A DNA stretch of 64,000 bases from Actinoplanes sp. M2I2 (GTDB taxonomy: Bacteria; Actinomycetota; Actinomycetes; Mycobacteriales; Micromonosporaceae): NCBI RefSeq assembly GCF_023544445.1, contig NZ_JALPVJ010000019.1:109718-173717 (forward strand), in the 5' to 3' direction. A program made the position numbers and the translations under genes. Below the pieces are notes generated by a model. It made no database searches, was not told where the DNA came from, and was given only the letters and a program-made list of their open reading frames with translations. Positions 51,910 to 60,814 of the stretch are shown here, in pieces (the first letter of the stretch is position 1; every line of letters begins with the position of its first letter).

Positions 51910-52377
51910 ATGGGCGTGGTGGAGATCTACACCGACGGGGCCTGCGCACCCAATCCGGGCCCGGGCGGCTGGGGTGCGGTGCTGCGGTACGGCGTCAAGG
52001 AAAAGGATCTCTTCGGTGGCACCGCGGAGTCGACGACGAACAACCGGATGGAGCTGATGGCCCCGATCCGGGCGCTGGAGACCCTCAACCGGGCGCCGCT
52101 GACGGTCAAGCTCTACACCGACAGCATCTACGTGCGCGACGGCATCACGAAGTGGCTGCCACGCTGGGCGGCCAACGGGTGGCAGACCTCGGCGAAGCAG
52201 CCGGTCAAGAACGTCGATCTGTGGCAGCGCCTCGACGCGGCCGTCCGCCGCCACGACGTGCAGTGGCACTGGGTGAAGGGCCACGCCGGCCACCCCGAGA
52301 ACGAGCGGGCCGACCGCCTGGCCACGCGCGGCCTGCAGGAGGCGGTGGCCGCGGGCGAGATCGTCGGCGGGGCCTGA
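51910..52377 (+). CDS. rnhA: Ribonuclease HI
   Basis: 155 aa, full length. Catalytic residues visible: D9 (IYTDGACAPNPGPGGWG), E48 (NNRMELMAPI), D71 (LYTDSIYV), H125 and D135 (WVKGHAGHPENERADRLA). It removes RNA from RNA-DNA hybrids. Probably leaderless. Confidence 0.96.
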   Translation: MGVVEIYTDGACAPNPGPGGWGAVLRYGVKEKDLFGGTAESTTNNRMELMAPIRALETLNRAPLTVKLYTDSIYVRDGITKWLPRWAANGWQTSAKQPVKNVDLWQRLDAAVRRHDVQWHWVKGHAGHPENERADRLATRGLQEAVAAGEIVGGA

Positions 52378-52451
52378 GATTCGATCAGTCGTTCGGGGTC
52401 CGTCGAAAGGGTTATAGCTCCTGATCTATCCACTTCGAAAGAATTGGGAGC

Positions 52452-53522
52452 ATGACCGCGCCCGGCGACCTTGTGCTGATCTCTGTTCTCGTCGCTCTGT
52501 TCGTCGCCTCGTGCGGATACGCGGCCGGGCGCCTGCACCAGCGCTATCAGCTGCGGCAGGACCGGGAGGAGGCCTACCGGGACGGCTACGAGACCGCCTC
52601 CAGCCGGGTGTTCAGCCTGGCCGCCCGGATCGCCTCACCCCGGCGCGGTGCTCGGCCGGCCCGAGGCGCGGCCTCGGTGAGCACCGTTGCTCCGGTGAGC
52701 CCCGTCGCCCCGGCGAACCGCACTGCCCCGGAGAGCCCCACTGTCCCGGTGGGTCCGGTCAGTCCGGTCGGCTCGGCCGGTCCGGTCGGTCCGCCGTCGG
52801 AGGCCGATTCGCCGAACGACCCGGGCCGGGCCGTGCGCCATCAAGGGGTTCCGGGTCCGGCCGTGCCGCACAGCCGCCGCGCCCAGGACCCGCCCGCGGC
52901 GGTGGCGCCCGGCAACCCCGTCGGGTTCCCGGCTCCCACGCCGCCGCCTCCGCATACGCTGCCCGAGCCCACGGCCGTGGGCGGTCTGCACTTCCAGCCG
53001 CTGCGGGACCCGCGCCCGGCTGACGGCTCGGGTCCGAGGCTGGGCCGTCGCGGTTCCCCGGCCGGCAGCACTGCGGCCGGCAGCACCACGGCCGGCAGCG
53101 AGTCGGCTAGCAGCACGTCGTCCGGCAGCGCTGCGGCTGGCAGCACGTCAGCTGGCAGCACGTCGGCTGGCAGCACGTCGGCTGGCAGCACGTCGGCTGG
53201 CAGCACGTCGGCTGGCAGCACGTCGGCTGGCAGCACGTCGTCCGGCGGCACTGCGGCCGGCAGCACGTCGACCAGTAGCGCGTCGGGCCGCAGCACTTCC
53301 GCCGGCGGCACGTCAGCCGGCCCGCCCGGCGAGGACTCGCCGGGTGGCAAGCACACCGTGCCCGACGAGCTGGTGCGGGCGGCGACCTACCGCCTCCCAC
53401 CCGACCGCGTCTTCCGCGCGAAGGTCCCCAACAGCACACCGCTGCCCGAGCAGACGACGACCCATCTGTCCGTTCCCAAGCCCCGCCGCCGCACCGACGA
53501 CAATGTCGTACCCCCGTCGTAG
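52452..53522 (+). CDS. Single-helix membrane protein with long disordered Ala-Gly-Ser-Thr repeat region
   Basis: 356 aa, ATG 52452 with GGGAG 4 bases upstream. An N-terminal membrane helix (LVLISVLVALFVASCGYAAG) is followed by a charged helix (QRYQLRQDREEAYRDGYETA), a Pro/Val/Ser-rich stretch, then AGSTS repeats from ~200 to 285, and a short conserved-looking tail (VPDELVRAATYRLPPDRVFR). The helix and tail may be the functional ends, with the middle a spacer of variable length. Function unknown. Confidence 0.75.
   Translation: MTAPGDLVLISVLVALFVASCGYAAGRLHQRYQLRQDREEAYRDGYETASSRVFSLAARIASPRRGARPARGAASVSTVAPVSPVAPANRTAPESPTVPVGPVSPVGSAGPVGPPSEADSPNDPGRAVRHQGVPGPAVPHSRRAQDPPAAVAPGNPVGFPAPTPPPPHTLPEPTAVGGLHFQPLRDPRPADGSGPRLGRRGSPAGSTAAGSTTAGSESASSTSSGSAAAGSTSAGSTSAGSTSAGSTSAGSTSAGSTSAGSTSSGGTAAGSTSTSSASGRSTSAGGTSAGPPGEDSPGGKHTVPDELVRAATYRLPPDRVFRAKVPNSTPLPEQTTTHLSVPKPRRRTDDNVVPPS
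53137..53240 (+). repeat. 15-bp in-frame tandem repeat encoding Ala-Gly-Ser-Thr-Ser
   Basis: About seven nearly identical copies of GCTGGCAGCACGTCG, flanked by diverged copies on both sides. Unit length keeps the reading frame, so copy-number change alters protein length only. Confidence 0.95.
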
Positions 53523-53525
53523 CGT
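53520..53525 (+). promoter_or_regulatory. Putative -10 (TAGCGT) overlapping the previous stop codon
   Basis: TAGCGT includes the TAG stop of the repeat protein and ends 6 bases before the ATG at 53532. Confidence 0.4.
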
Positions 53526-53531
53526 CGTCGC

Positions 53532-53870
53532 ATGGTCACCGTCGATGAGGTCCGGCAGGTCGTGCGCGACCTGCCACGCAGCTCCGAGCACCTGATAGCC
53601 GACCGGGTGAAGTTCCGCGTCGGCGCGATCGTCTACGTGGCCTTCTCCCGCGACGAGACCGTCCTGGGCTTCGCCTATCCCCGGGAGGAGCGCGACGCGC
53701 TGATCGCCTCCGACCCCGCCACCTTCCATCTGCCGCGCGAGTCCGATCTGCGCTTCAACTGGGTCGAGGCGTCGATGTCCGAGTTGAGCGCCGACCGGAT
53801 GACCGACCTGGTCCTCGACGCGTGGCGCATGGTCGTGCCACGAAAGGTGTGGAGCGCCCAGGGTCTGTAG
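53532..53870 (+). CDS. MmcQ/YjbR family protein
   Basis: 112 aa, full length for the family. Pattern VKFRVGAIVYVAFSRDET, FAYPREERDALIASDP, SDLRFNWVEASMSEL and LVLDAWRMVVPRKV matches MmcQ/YjbR proteins, which have a double-wing fold like DNA-binding domains; the function is not established. It may be leaderless, or read through from the gene 9 bases upstream. Confidence 0.88.
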   Translation: MVTVDEVRQVVRDLPRSSEHLIADRVKFRVGAIVYVAFSRDETVLGFAYPREERDALIASDPATFHLPRESDLRFNWVEASMSELSADRMTDLVLDAWRMVVPRKVWSAQGL

Positions 53871-53898
53871 GCCGCCGCTCGACCGGCCCTCACGAGAT

Positions 53899-53915
53899 CC
53901 CGCGGCCCCCGCGGG
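53899..53915. terminator. Short GC hairpin between convergent genes
   Basis: CCCGCGG, loop CCC, CCGCGGG, between the MmcQ/YjbR gene (ends 53870) and the MutS-like gene (ends 53955). Short, so a weak terminator at best. Confidence 0.5.
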
Positions 53916-53954
53916 TAAGACACCGTGACGGGGCGCTGCGGGCGGGTGGGGTGG

Positions 53955-55466
53955 TCAGGGGTGGTGGGCGCGGTGCCACAGGTCGGCGCCGTGGCTTGTC
54001 GCCTCGGGTGGGGCCTCGTGCAGCCGGTAGGACCGGTGGCCGCCGGCCTCGGGCTCGGCCCGCAGAAACAGTGCCGGGTAACGATCGCGCTCGTCGTAGC
54101 AGTGCTGGGCCAGCTCGTGGAGGTGGGTGACGAAGACGACGGTGGCCCCGGCCGCGGTCAGGGCGTCGACGATGTGGCGGGCGATGTCGGAGCCTTCGCG
54201 CTCGTTCGTGGACTGGAACGACTCGTTGCACAGCAGCAGGCTGTGCGGGCCCATCACGTCGGCGAGCCGCGACATGCGCCGGAGCTCCTCGTCGAGTTTG
54301 CCGCTGGTGAGGGTGGCGTCCTCGTCCTGGGTGAAGTGGGTGTGGACGCCGGAGCGGGCCGACGTCGTGAACGCGGTCGCGGCCACGAACATGCCGGCCG
54401 CGGCCATCAGCTCGGCCAGGCCGACGCTGCGCAGGAACGTGGACTTGCCGCCGCGGTTGGCCCCGGTGACCATGATCAGCGACGTGCCGCCGGCGTCGAC
54501 GTCGTTGGCCACGGCCGGCTGATCGAGGCGCAACTGCAGTCCCGGGTCGTACAGTCCGCGGGCCGTGAAGTGGCGGGATCCCGGATCGTGGACCACCGGC
54601 AGGACGACCGGGGCGCCGCGGTCGGTCAGCGCCCGGTGCAGGTGGAGGCAACCGACGTAGAAGGCTGATTCGAAGCGCAGAGCGGAGAAGAACGAGGACA
54701 CGTGCTGGGCGGATCGCACGGCCGCGTCGGCCAGGCCGGCCAGCGCCTGGTCCCGCAGTGAGCTCAGCGCCCGGTGGCCGGCCTCGTCGCCGTAGGCCAC
54801 CTTGTAGGTCGCGCTCGGCTGCTTAGCTCCCGGACTGCGACGGAACAGGCCGCGGGCCTGACGCTGCGGCCGCTGAATCACGAAGGCCGCGCTCTGGTTG
54901 CCGGTGCCGAGCCGGGCCGACACGACCAGGTTGCCGCCCAGCTTGAGGTGGCCGAGAAGCTCGGTGACCGAGTTGAGATAGGCCTCGTCCAGCCGGCCCT
55001 CGACCGTGGCGAAGAACTGGCGGAGGCCGGCCGACGTGACCCGCTGCCGATAGCGCTCGGCCACCGCGCGCAGCTCCCGCAGGAGCGGCACGAAGGACGT
55101 CAGCGTGACGATCGACCGGTTCAGCAGGGTCTCCGGCGTGTCGAAGAAGACCGCCCGGGCCGCACGGCTTTCGGCGTCGAGGGCGCGCCCCGCGAGCTCG
55201 TACAACTCCCGGCCCAGCTGCGGCTCGCGCAGGCAGTCGGCCAGGACGCCCTGCCGGTGAGCGACCTGTGCGGGATGCGGTGGCACGGACAACAGCACGG
55301 TGCGCGCCGCCTCCGCCAGCACAGCGTCGCCATCGGCCATCGCCTCGATCACGACGGAGAGCCCCAGGTCCTCGGCGACGCGCTCAGCCCCGGCCGGGCG
55401 CTCGGTCCCCGCCGCGGCCGCACCCGAACCCTCCCGGGGATCGGCGAACAGCAGACCCGGCCTCAC
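53955..55466 (-). CDS. MutS-like ATPase B of a coupled pair
   Basis: 503 aa. No mismatch-recognition or connector domain. A helical lever/clamp-like part (80-310) precedes a MutS-type ABC ATPase: Walker A MVTGANRGGKSTFLRS (~332), LLLCNESFQSTNEREG where MutS has a D-E Walker B, and VFVTHLHELAQHC in the H-loop region. The Asn in place of Asp (NE) is shared with its neighbour. Predicted to act with the upstream protein as a heterodimer. GTG 55466 overlaps the neighbour's TGA (GTGA). Not ordinary MutS1; function unknown. Confidence 0.85.
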   Translation of the reverse strand: MRPGLLFADPREGSGAAAAGTERPAGAERVAEDLGLSVVIEAMADGDAVLAEAARTVLLSVPPHPAQVAHRQGVLADCLREPQLGRELYELAGRALDAESRAARAVFFDTPETLLNRSIVTLTSFVPLLRELRAVAERYRQRVTSAGLRQFFATVEGRLDEAYLNSVTELLGHLKLGGNLVVSARLGTGNQSAAFVIQRPQRQARGLFRRSPGAKQPSATYKVAYGDEAGHRALSSLRDQALAGLADAAVRSAQHVSSFFSALRFESAFYVGCLHLHRALTDRGAPVVLPVVHDPGSRHFTARGLYDPGLQLRLDQPAVANDVDAGGTSLIMVTGANRGGKSTFLRSVGLAELMAAAGMFVAATAFTTSARSGVHTHFTQDEDATLTSGKLDEELRRMSRLADVMGPHSLLLCNESFQSTNEREGSDIARHIVDALTAAGATVVFVTHLHELAQHCYDERDRYPALFLRAEPEAGGHRSYRLHEAPPEATSHGADLWHRAHHP

Positions 55467-57013
55467 GCGTGCGCCTCGATCCGGGCGCGCAACTGCTCCT
55501 GCGTGAGGCCGTACTTCGCGGCGAGAGCCCGGGCGTGGGCCTCGCCGTCGGCGCGGCCCCGCGCGACCCGGAAGGTCCGCCTGGTCGCGTCCTGCTCGTC
55601 GATGCCGGCGACCAGGGACACCACCCGAGGATCCAGCCGGGACAGCTCGTCGATGAAGGTGACGCACACGCCGGCCGAGCCCGCGTCCAGCACGGCCCGC
55701 AGCACGTCGCTGCTCATCGTCCGGGCGTCGACGAACGTGGTGGAGCTGAACATCTCGTTCAGGATCACCAGGGAACGGTCGCCGGCCTCGGTCAGCAGCT
55801 CGGCCACGCGCGTGACCTCGTCCTCGAGCCGGCTGCTGAGCTCGTCCGGGCGGTCGCCCCGTTCGAAGTGGGTCAGGATCGCGTCCGGCGGGTGCAGCGC
55901 CACGAAGCCACCCGGCACGGGCAGGCCCAGCGCGGCCAGGTGGTAGAGCTGCCCGATCGTCCGGGCGAACGTCGTCTTGCCGCCCTGGTTGGGCCCGGTG
56001 ACCACCAGCACCAGCTCGTCGCGGCCGAGCGCGACGTCGTTGGTCACCGGGCGTTCGCCGGTCGCGACGAGCGTGCGGGCCAGCAGCACATCGAACGTCT
56101 CCACGACCTCGAGCCGGCGCCCGGGCCCGACCTCGGGAAAGCAGAACGGCAGCCCGGCGGCTCGCACCGGGGCGATGAAGTCGAGCCAGGCCAGGGCGAA
56201 CCGGAGCTCGCGCTCCACGCCGTCGATGACCGGATGCCGGACCGTGGGATGGCGGCCCACGAAACGCGCGGCCCGCTCGAACACCTCGGGGAACAGCCGT
56301 ACGAGCAAGTCGAGGACCGCTTGGTGCAGGTGGTCCATCTCGGCCCCGGGGCGCAGGTCGAAGTCGTGTCCGGCGACCTCGCCGCTCGCGAACCGCTCGA
56401 ACGTCGCGACGGTGGCGGCGTTCAGATCGTCCTGCCCGGCCGGCGGACCGGCGGTGATCTCGTCGCCGGAGATCGACAGGGTGTAGCGGAGGTCGCCGAG
56501 CTCGGCGATCAGGGTCCTCGCCTCGGCCGCCATCGCCGCGAAGTCCGGGTCCGCCCGGTACTCCCGCAGCCACGCCAGCCACTCCCGCATCCCGGCCGAG
56601 GCGGGTGCCGCATCTTCGAGAGCGACCGTGACGGCGTCGATGACCTCCACGTACGTCGCGACGGCGTTCAGCCGCCACCGCTGGGATCGCTGCTCGTGAC
56701 GGATCCGCGAGGCCGCCCGGAACTGCCCGGCGCACCGGCCGAGGCCGTCGCGGAACGCCCGTACCGCCGAGCGGAGCCGGTCGTCGGCCAGATCGGTGAA
56801 AACGGCCTGCCGTCGCTCGATGGCCGCCGGGTCGTCGAGACGAGCATGGAAGGCCGGCCTGAGATCGGGCCCCTCGTGCTCGGCCACCACGGCGTCGACG
56901 AGCAGGTCGAGCTGCAGATCCGCGAAGTAGCCGGGCTGGGGCGCCTGCTCGGGCAGCTCCCCGCCGAGGCCGCCGGGCCGGGCGAACAGTCCGCCGAAAT
57001 GGTGTGCAGCCAC
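55463..57013 (-). CDS. MutS-like ATPase A of a coupled pair
   Basis: 516 aa. Same layout as its neighbour: helical core (~70-330), then Walker A VVTGPNQGGKTTFART (~341), LVILNEMFSSTTFVDARTMS (NE instead of DE), and VCVTFIDELSRLD in the H-loop region, where the usual His is Ile-Asp. The N-terminus (FADLQLDLLVDAVVAEHEG) resembles the start of the core domain in MutS2-type proteins. GTG 57013. The missing switch His suggests that the two ATP sites are not equivalent. Confidence 0.85.
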   Translation of the reverse strand: MAAHHFGGLFARPGGLGGELPEQAPQPGYFADLQLDLLVDAVVAEHEGPDLRPAFHARLDDPAAIERRQAVFTDLADDRLRSAVRAFRDGLGRCAGQFRAASRIRHEQRSQRWRLNAVATYVEVIDAVTVALEDAAPASAGMREWLAWLREYRADPDFAAMAAEARTLIAELGDLRYTLSISGDEITAGPPAGQDDLNAATVATFERFASGEVAGHDFDLRPGAEMDHLHQAVLDLLVRLFPEVFERAARFVGRHPTVRHPVIDGVERELRFALAWLDFIAPVRAAGLPFCFPEVGPGRRLEVVETFDVLLARTLVATGERPVTNDVALGRDELVLVVTGPNQGGKTTFARTIGQLYHLAALGLPVPGGFVALHPPDAILTHFERGDRPDELSSRLEDEVTRVAELLTEAGDRSLVILNEMFSSTTFVDARTMSSDVLRAVLDAGSAGVCVTFIDELSRLDPRVVSLVAGIDEQDATRRTFRVARGRADGEAHARALAAKYGLTQEQLRARIEAHA

Positions 57014-57089
57014 CCGAGAACCCCGCTTGCCCCAGATCGGTCACCGGCCCTCAAGATCATACGCGACACGCCTCGGCCGGCCGGGCCTT

Positions 57090-57959
57090 TCAAGCCGGTG
57101 GGCGGCTCGCCCCCGAGTCCAGAGCAGCGACGATCTCGGCCGGGGTGAGGTCACGGTCGTTCTCGGGGTCGGCTCGGGCCAGTTCCGTACGCGCGACGTC
57201 GGCGTAGACGTCGGCGACCGCGTCGAACAGCTCCGGCGTCAGACCGGCGGCCCGCTGAGTCGCCGCGACCTCCCGCATCTCGTCGACGAAGCGGTGAGCC
57301 TTCGTGGCCGAGCGCGCGACCCCCGCCGTGTCGGCCAGGCCGTTGCGGTCGAGGTCGGCCAGGACGGCCTCGAGCACCCCGTGAGCGCCGGCCGTGCGCA
57401 GGGCCTGGGTGACCAGCGCGGTCAGACCCTTGTAGACGCTGCCGGTACACATCTTGAGCGCGCTGGCAGCGCCGAGCTCATCGCCGAGCACGACCGGCTC
57501 GACGTTCCCGTTCCACGGCAGCTCGGCGACGGCGGCCGCGGCCGGCCCGCTGAGATAGAGCCGGGCTCCGGGCCGCACGCTGGGTGGAGGTCCCGAGATC
57601 GACCCGTCCACCACCCGCGCCCCGGCCAGCGCGCCGGCCACCCGGGCGACCGTCGCGGGCGACACCGCGTTGAGATCCGCGACGATCAACCCGTCCCGGC
57701 CGGCCCGGTTCGCGGCGGTCCCGATCGCCCGCGCGGTCTCGACGGCGGCGCCGGGCGGGGTCACCGAGAGCACGATGTCGGCCGCCGCCACCACCTCGCC
57801 GAGGGTGGGCAGCACGTCGAGGCCGGCCCCCGCGGCCAGGCGGGCGGTTCGCGCCGAGCGACCCTCCAGGGTGGTGACCACCCGGACGCCCCCGGCCCGC
57901 AGCGCGGCGCCCAGCCCCGACCCCATGAACCCGGCACTCACCAGCCCGACAGTCGGCAT
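57090..57959 (-). CDS. NAD(P)-dependent dehydrogenase of the 3-hydroxyisobutyrate/6-phosphogluconate type (DUF1932)
   Basis: 289 aa. Rossmann start VGLVSAGFMGSGLGAAL, DLNAVSPATVARVAG and VDGSISGPPPSVRPG in the NAD domain, then the catalytic-lysine helix ALKMCTGSVYKGLTALV, and a C-terminal DUF1932-type helical domain. Substrate unknown. ATG 57959 has GAGGGGGAGG upstream. Confidence 0.87.
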   Translation of the reverse strand: MPTVGLVSAGFMGSGLGAALRAGGVRVVTTLEGRSARTARLAAGAGLDVLPTLGEVVAAADIVLSVTPPGAAVETARAIGTAANRAGRDGLIVADLNAVSPATVARVAGALAGARVVDGSISGPPPSVRPGARLYLSGPAAAAVAELPWNGNVEPVVLGDELGAASALKMCTGSVYKGLTALVTQALRTAGAHGVLEAVLADLDRNGLADTAGVARSATKAHRFVDEMREVAATQRAAGLTPELFDAVADVYADVARTELARADPENDRDLTPAEIVAALDSGASRPPA

Positions 57960-58119
57960 GGCCTCCCCCTCACGATCAACCCCTCGACCCTAGGGCGCTG
58001 TGCCGCGCCCGTCCGCCCCCACGTGAGATCGGTGGATATTCACGCGACTGTGCCGGGTGGGACGGGCGGGGGCCGGTGTCATACTTGGCTGTCCCGCCAC
58101 TGAGAGTGCTCGGAGCGTT

Positions 58120-59136
58120 ATGCCCGCCGACGATGTGACCGTTCGCCGGCCGACGTTGACTCAGGTGGCCGAGCTGGCCGGCGTCAGCCTCAAGACGGCC
58201 TCCCGCGCGCTCAACCAGGAACCCAATGTGGCTGCCTCGACCGGTCGCCGGGTGCGCGACGCGGCCGACCTGCTGGGCTACCGGCTCAACGGCATCGCCC
58301 GCGAGCTGCGGCGCGGCGCCACCTCGGCGCTGGTCGGGCTGGTCAGCGGCGATCTGACCAACCCGTTCTACTCGGCCGTGGCCAGCGGCATCGAGCGCGA
58401 GCTGCGGCAGCACGGCCTGCTGCTGATCACCGCGAACAACGACGAGGACGCCATGCTGGAACGCAGCCTCGTCGACGCGTTCCTCGAACGGCGCGTCCGC
58501 GCCCTGCTCGTCGTCCCCAGCGCCGACGACCATGAATATCTGGCCATCGAAGGCAACCGCGGGGTCCCGTTCGTCTTCCTCGACCGGCCCCCGGACGGCC
58601 TGGCCGCCGACGCCGTCCTCATCGACAACGTGGGCGGGGCCCGCTCGGCCGGCGATCACCTGCTGGCCGCCGGGCACCGGCGGATCGCGCTGGTGGGCGA
58701 CCTGGTGCGGATGGCACCGCAGCGTGGCCGGATCGACGGCTTCGTGGGGGCGATGCGGGCCGCGGGCAACGACGCCTGGGAGCCTTATCTCCGGACCGAT
58801 GTCCACGACGTACGGCATGCCGAGCGCACCGTGCGGGACCTGCTGGCCCTCGACCCGGCGCCGACCGCGATCTTCACGACCAACAACCGGCTCACCACGG
58901 GCGCGTTGCGGGCCATGCGCGGGCTGGCCGACCGGCCCGCGCTGGTCGGCTTCGACGACTTCGACCTGGCCGACGTGCTCGGCACGACCGTGGTCGCCCA
59001 CGACATGACCGCCCTCGGCCGCGAGGCCGCGCGGCTGGCCCACGAGCGCATCAGCGGCCATTCCGGCCCGGCCCGGACCATCGTCATCTCCACCTCCGTC
59101 ATCACCCGCGGCTCGGGCGAGCGCCCCCCGCGGTAG
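58120..59136 (+). CDS. LacI-family transcriptional regulator
   Basis: 338 aa, ATG 58120 with CGGAG upstream. HTH and hinge: TLTQVAELAGVSLKTASRAL, LLGYRLNGIARELRRGATSA. The periplasmic-binding-protein-like effector domain is complete (LVGLVSGDLTNPFYSAVASG, LVGFDDFDLADVL). It lies just ahead of the sugar ABC genes and probably represses them, with the transported sugar as inducer. Its stop codon is repeated in tandem downstream. Confidence 0.93.
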   Translation: MPADDVTVRRPTLTQVAELAGVSLKTASRALNQEPNVAASTGRRVRDAADLLGYRLNGIARELRRGATSALVGLVSGDLTNPFYSAVASGIERELRQHGLLLITANNDEDAMLERSLVDAFLERRVRALLVVPSADDHEYLAIEGNRGVPFVFLDRPPDGLAADAVLIDNVGGARSAGDHLLAAGHRRIALVGDLVRMAPQRGRIDGFVGAMRAAGNDAWEPYLRTDVHDVRHAERTVRDLLALDPAPTAIFTTNNRLTTGALRAMRGLADRPALVGFDDFDLADVLGTTVVAHDMTALGREAARLAHERISGHSGPARTIVISTSVITRGSGERPPR

Positions 59137-59203
59137 CACCTTCCTCGGTAGCACCTCCCTCGGTAGCACCTCCCTCTGTAGCGCCTCCCTCGGTAGCGCC
59201 TCC
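59129..59203. repeat. 15-bp tandem repeat (5 copies) spanning the LacI stop codon
   Basis: GGTAGCACC-type units carry TAG at 59134 (the real stop), 59149, 59164, 59179 and 59194, exactly 15 bases apart and all in frame. One unit has TGTAG instead of GGTAG. Confidence 0.96.
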
Positions 59204-59484
59204 GGACGCGCTGCTCACAACGCACCACGAACGCACACGACCGGCGCCCGGATCCACCCCGCAGATGCCCGAAATGGCCGGACGAGTAGGTTCGACCCTC
59301 CAGTCTCGACATTCGCCGAGGCGGCGCTGCTCTCGGACGTACGCGCAGCTCAGGGGTTTTCGCTCACAGAGCGACAGAAGCCGCACGTAACGACACGGAA
59401 ACAGGCGTTGACACTTGTGCGATCAGACGGCACGGTACTCCCCATCGCTTGACAACGATGTCAATATTTCGATGGGAGACAGCT
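59204..59484 (+). promoter_or_regulatory. Promoter/operator region of the sugar ABC operon
   Basis: Non-coding and more A/T-rich towards its end. It has a consensus -35 TTGACA at 59408 without a clear -10, and TTGACAACGATGTCAA at 59449-59464, an inverted repeat TTGACA-N4-TGTCAA that is a good candidate operator for the LacI protein encoded upstream. Nothing else is recognised in this stretch. Confidence 0.6.
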
Positions 59485-60753
59485 ATGCGCTTCACTCGAC
59501 GGGCTGCCGTGGCGGCTGTCGGTGTCGCCGCGCTCCTGACCGCCGGGGCCTGCGGGTCCAGTGACGACAATGGCGGCGGGTCCGGCTCGACAAAGGTAGA
59601 AGTCTTCACCTGGTGGGCCGACGGCGGCGAGAAGGCCGGCCTCGACGGCCTGGTCAAGCAATTCGGCACCGACTGCGCCGGGCAGACGTTCGAGAACGGC
59701 GCGGTCGCCGGGGGCGCCGGCGCCAACGCGAAGTCCGTGCTCGCGTCCCGCCTGCAGCAGGGCACCCCGCCCGACACGTTCCAGGCGCACGCCGGCGCCG
59801 AGCTGCTCGACTACATCAACGCCGGCCAGGTCGAGGACATCAGCGCCGACTACGACACGTGGGGCCTCAAGCAGGCGTTCCCGCAGGGCCTGATCGACAA
59901 TCTGACCGTCGAGGGCAAGATCTACTCCGTCCCGGCGAACATCCACCGCGCCAACGTGGTCTGGAGCAACAAGAAGGTCCTGGCCGACGCCGGCATCACC
60001 AAGGACCCGGCCGATCTGGCCGCCTTCCTGGCCGACCTCGACAAGGTCAAGGCCAAGGGCATCAAGGCCCCGCTGGCGATCGGCAAGGACTGGACGCAGC
60101 TGATGCTGTTCGAGTCGGTGCTGATCACCAACCTGGGCGCCGACAAGTTCACCGGCCTGTGGACGGGTGCGACCGACTGGAACGACGCCGCGGTCACGAA
60201 GTCCATCGCCGACTTCACGCAGCTGCTGACCTACACCAACAGCGACCGCGACGCCCTGGACTGGACCGACGCCGAGAAACTCGTGATGGACGGCAAGGCG
60301 GCCTACCAGCTGATGGGCGACTGGGAGGCGGCCGACCTCGACGCCAAGGGCTTCAAGGACTACGGCTACTTCACGTTCCCGGGCAACGGCGAGACGTTCC
60401 AGTGGCTGGCCGACTCGTTCGTGCTGCCCAAGGGGGCCAACAACCCCGAGGGCACCAAATGCTGGCTGAAGACGGTGGGCTCGGCCGCCGGGCAGAAGGC
60501 GTTCAACACCACCAAGGGCTCGATCCCGGCCCGTACGGACGCCGCGCCGGCCGACTACCCGAAGTACCAGCAGGCCGCCATGGCCGACTGGAAGTCGGCG
60601 AAGCCGGTGCCGTCGTGCGCCCACGGCTCGGCCTGCTCGCAGGGCTGGCAGGGCGCGGCCAACTCGGCCCTCGGCGCGTTCTCCACCAAGCAGGACGCCG
60701 CCGGGCTGCAGAAGGCCCTGGCCACCGCCGCGTCGCAGTTCGTCAAGAAGTAA
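59485..60753 (+). CDS. Sugar ABC transporter substrate-binding lipoprotein
   Basis: 422 aa. ATG 59485 with GGGAG 8 bases upstream. Signal peptide with lipobox LLTAGAC (C23). Family 1 (maltose-type) binding protein: VEVFTWWADGGEKAGLDGLV, NIHRANVVWSNKKVL, KAAYQLMGDWEAADL, CWLKTVGSAAGQKAFN. Binds a sugar or oligosaccharide outside the membrane for the two permeases. The specific sugar is not evident; wording of the family suggests glucose/mannose-type ligands. Confidence 0.93.
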   Translation: MRFTRRAAVAAVGVAALLTAGACGSSDDNGGGSGSTKVEVFTWWADGGEKAGLDGLVKQFGTDCAGQTFENGAVAGGAGANAKSVLASRLQQGTPPDTFQAHAGAELLDYINAGQVEDISADYDTWGLKQAFPQGLIDNLTVEGKIYSVPANIHRANVVWSNKKVLADAGITKDPADLAAFLADLDKVKAKGIKAPLAIGKDWTQLMLFESVLITNLGADKFTGLWTGATDWNDAAVTKSIADFTQLLTYTNSDRDALDWTDAEKLVMDGKAAYQLMGDWEAADLDAKGFKDYGYFTFPGNGETFQWLADSFVLPKGANNPEGTKCWLKTVGSAAGQKAFNTTKGSIPARTDAAPADYPKYQQAAMADWKSAKPVPSCAHGSACSQGWQGAANSALGAFSTKQDAAGLQKALATAASQFVKK

Positions 60754-60765
60754 GCCGCTGAAGGA

Positions 60766-60791
60766 GAGGGGACGGCGCGGGCCGTCCCCTC
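60766..60791 (+). terminator. Intra-operon hairpin after the binding-protein gene
   Basis: GAGGGGACGGC, loop GCGG, GCCGTCCCCTC, an 11-bp perfect stem between the binding protein and first permease. Such hairpins commonly lower permease relative to binding-protein expression by partial termination or mRNA protection. Confidence 0.85.
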
Positions 60792-60814
60792 TTCGCGTTG
60801 ACGAAGGAGCCCTG

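Noticed and set aside
53955..57044. A single 1029-aa MutS-like fusion
   Set aside because: The upstream half of that frame is antisense-like noise; the real upstream protein is in another frame and overlaps by GTGA.
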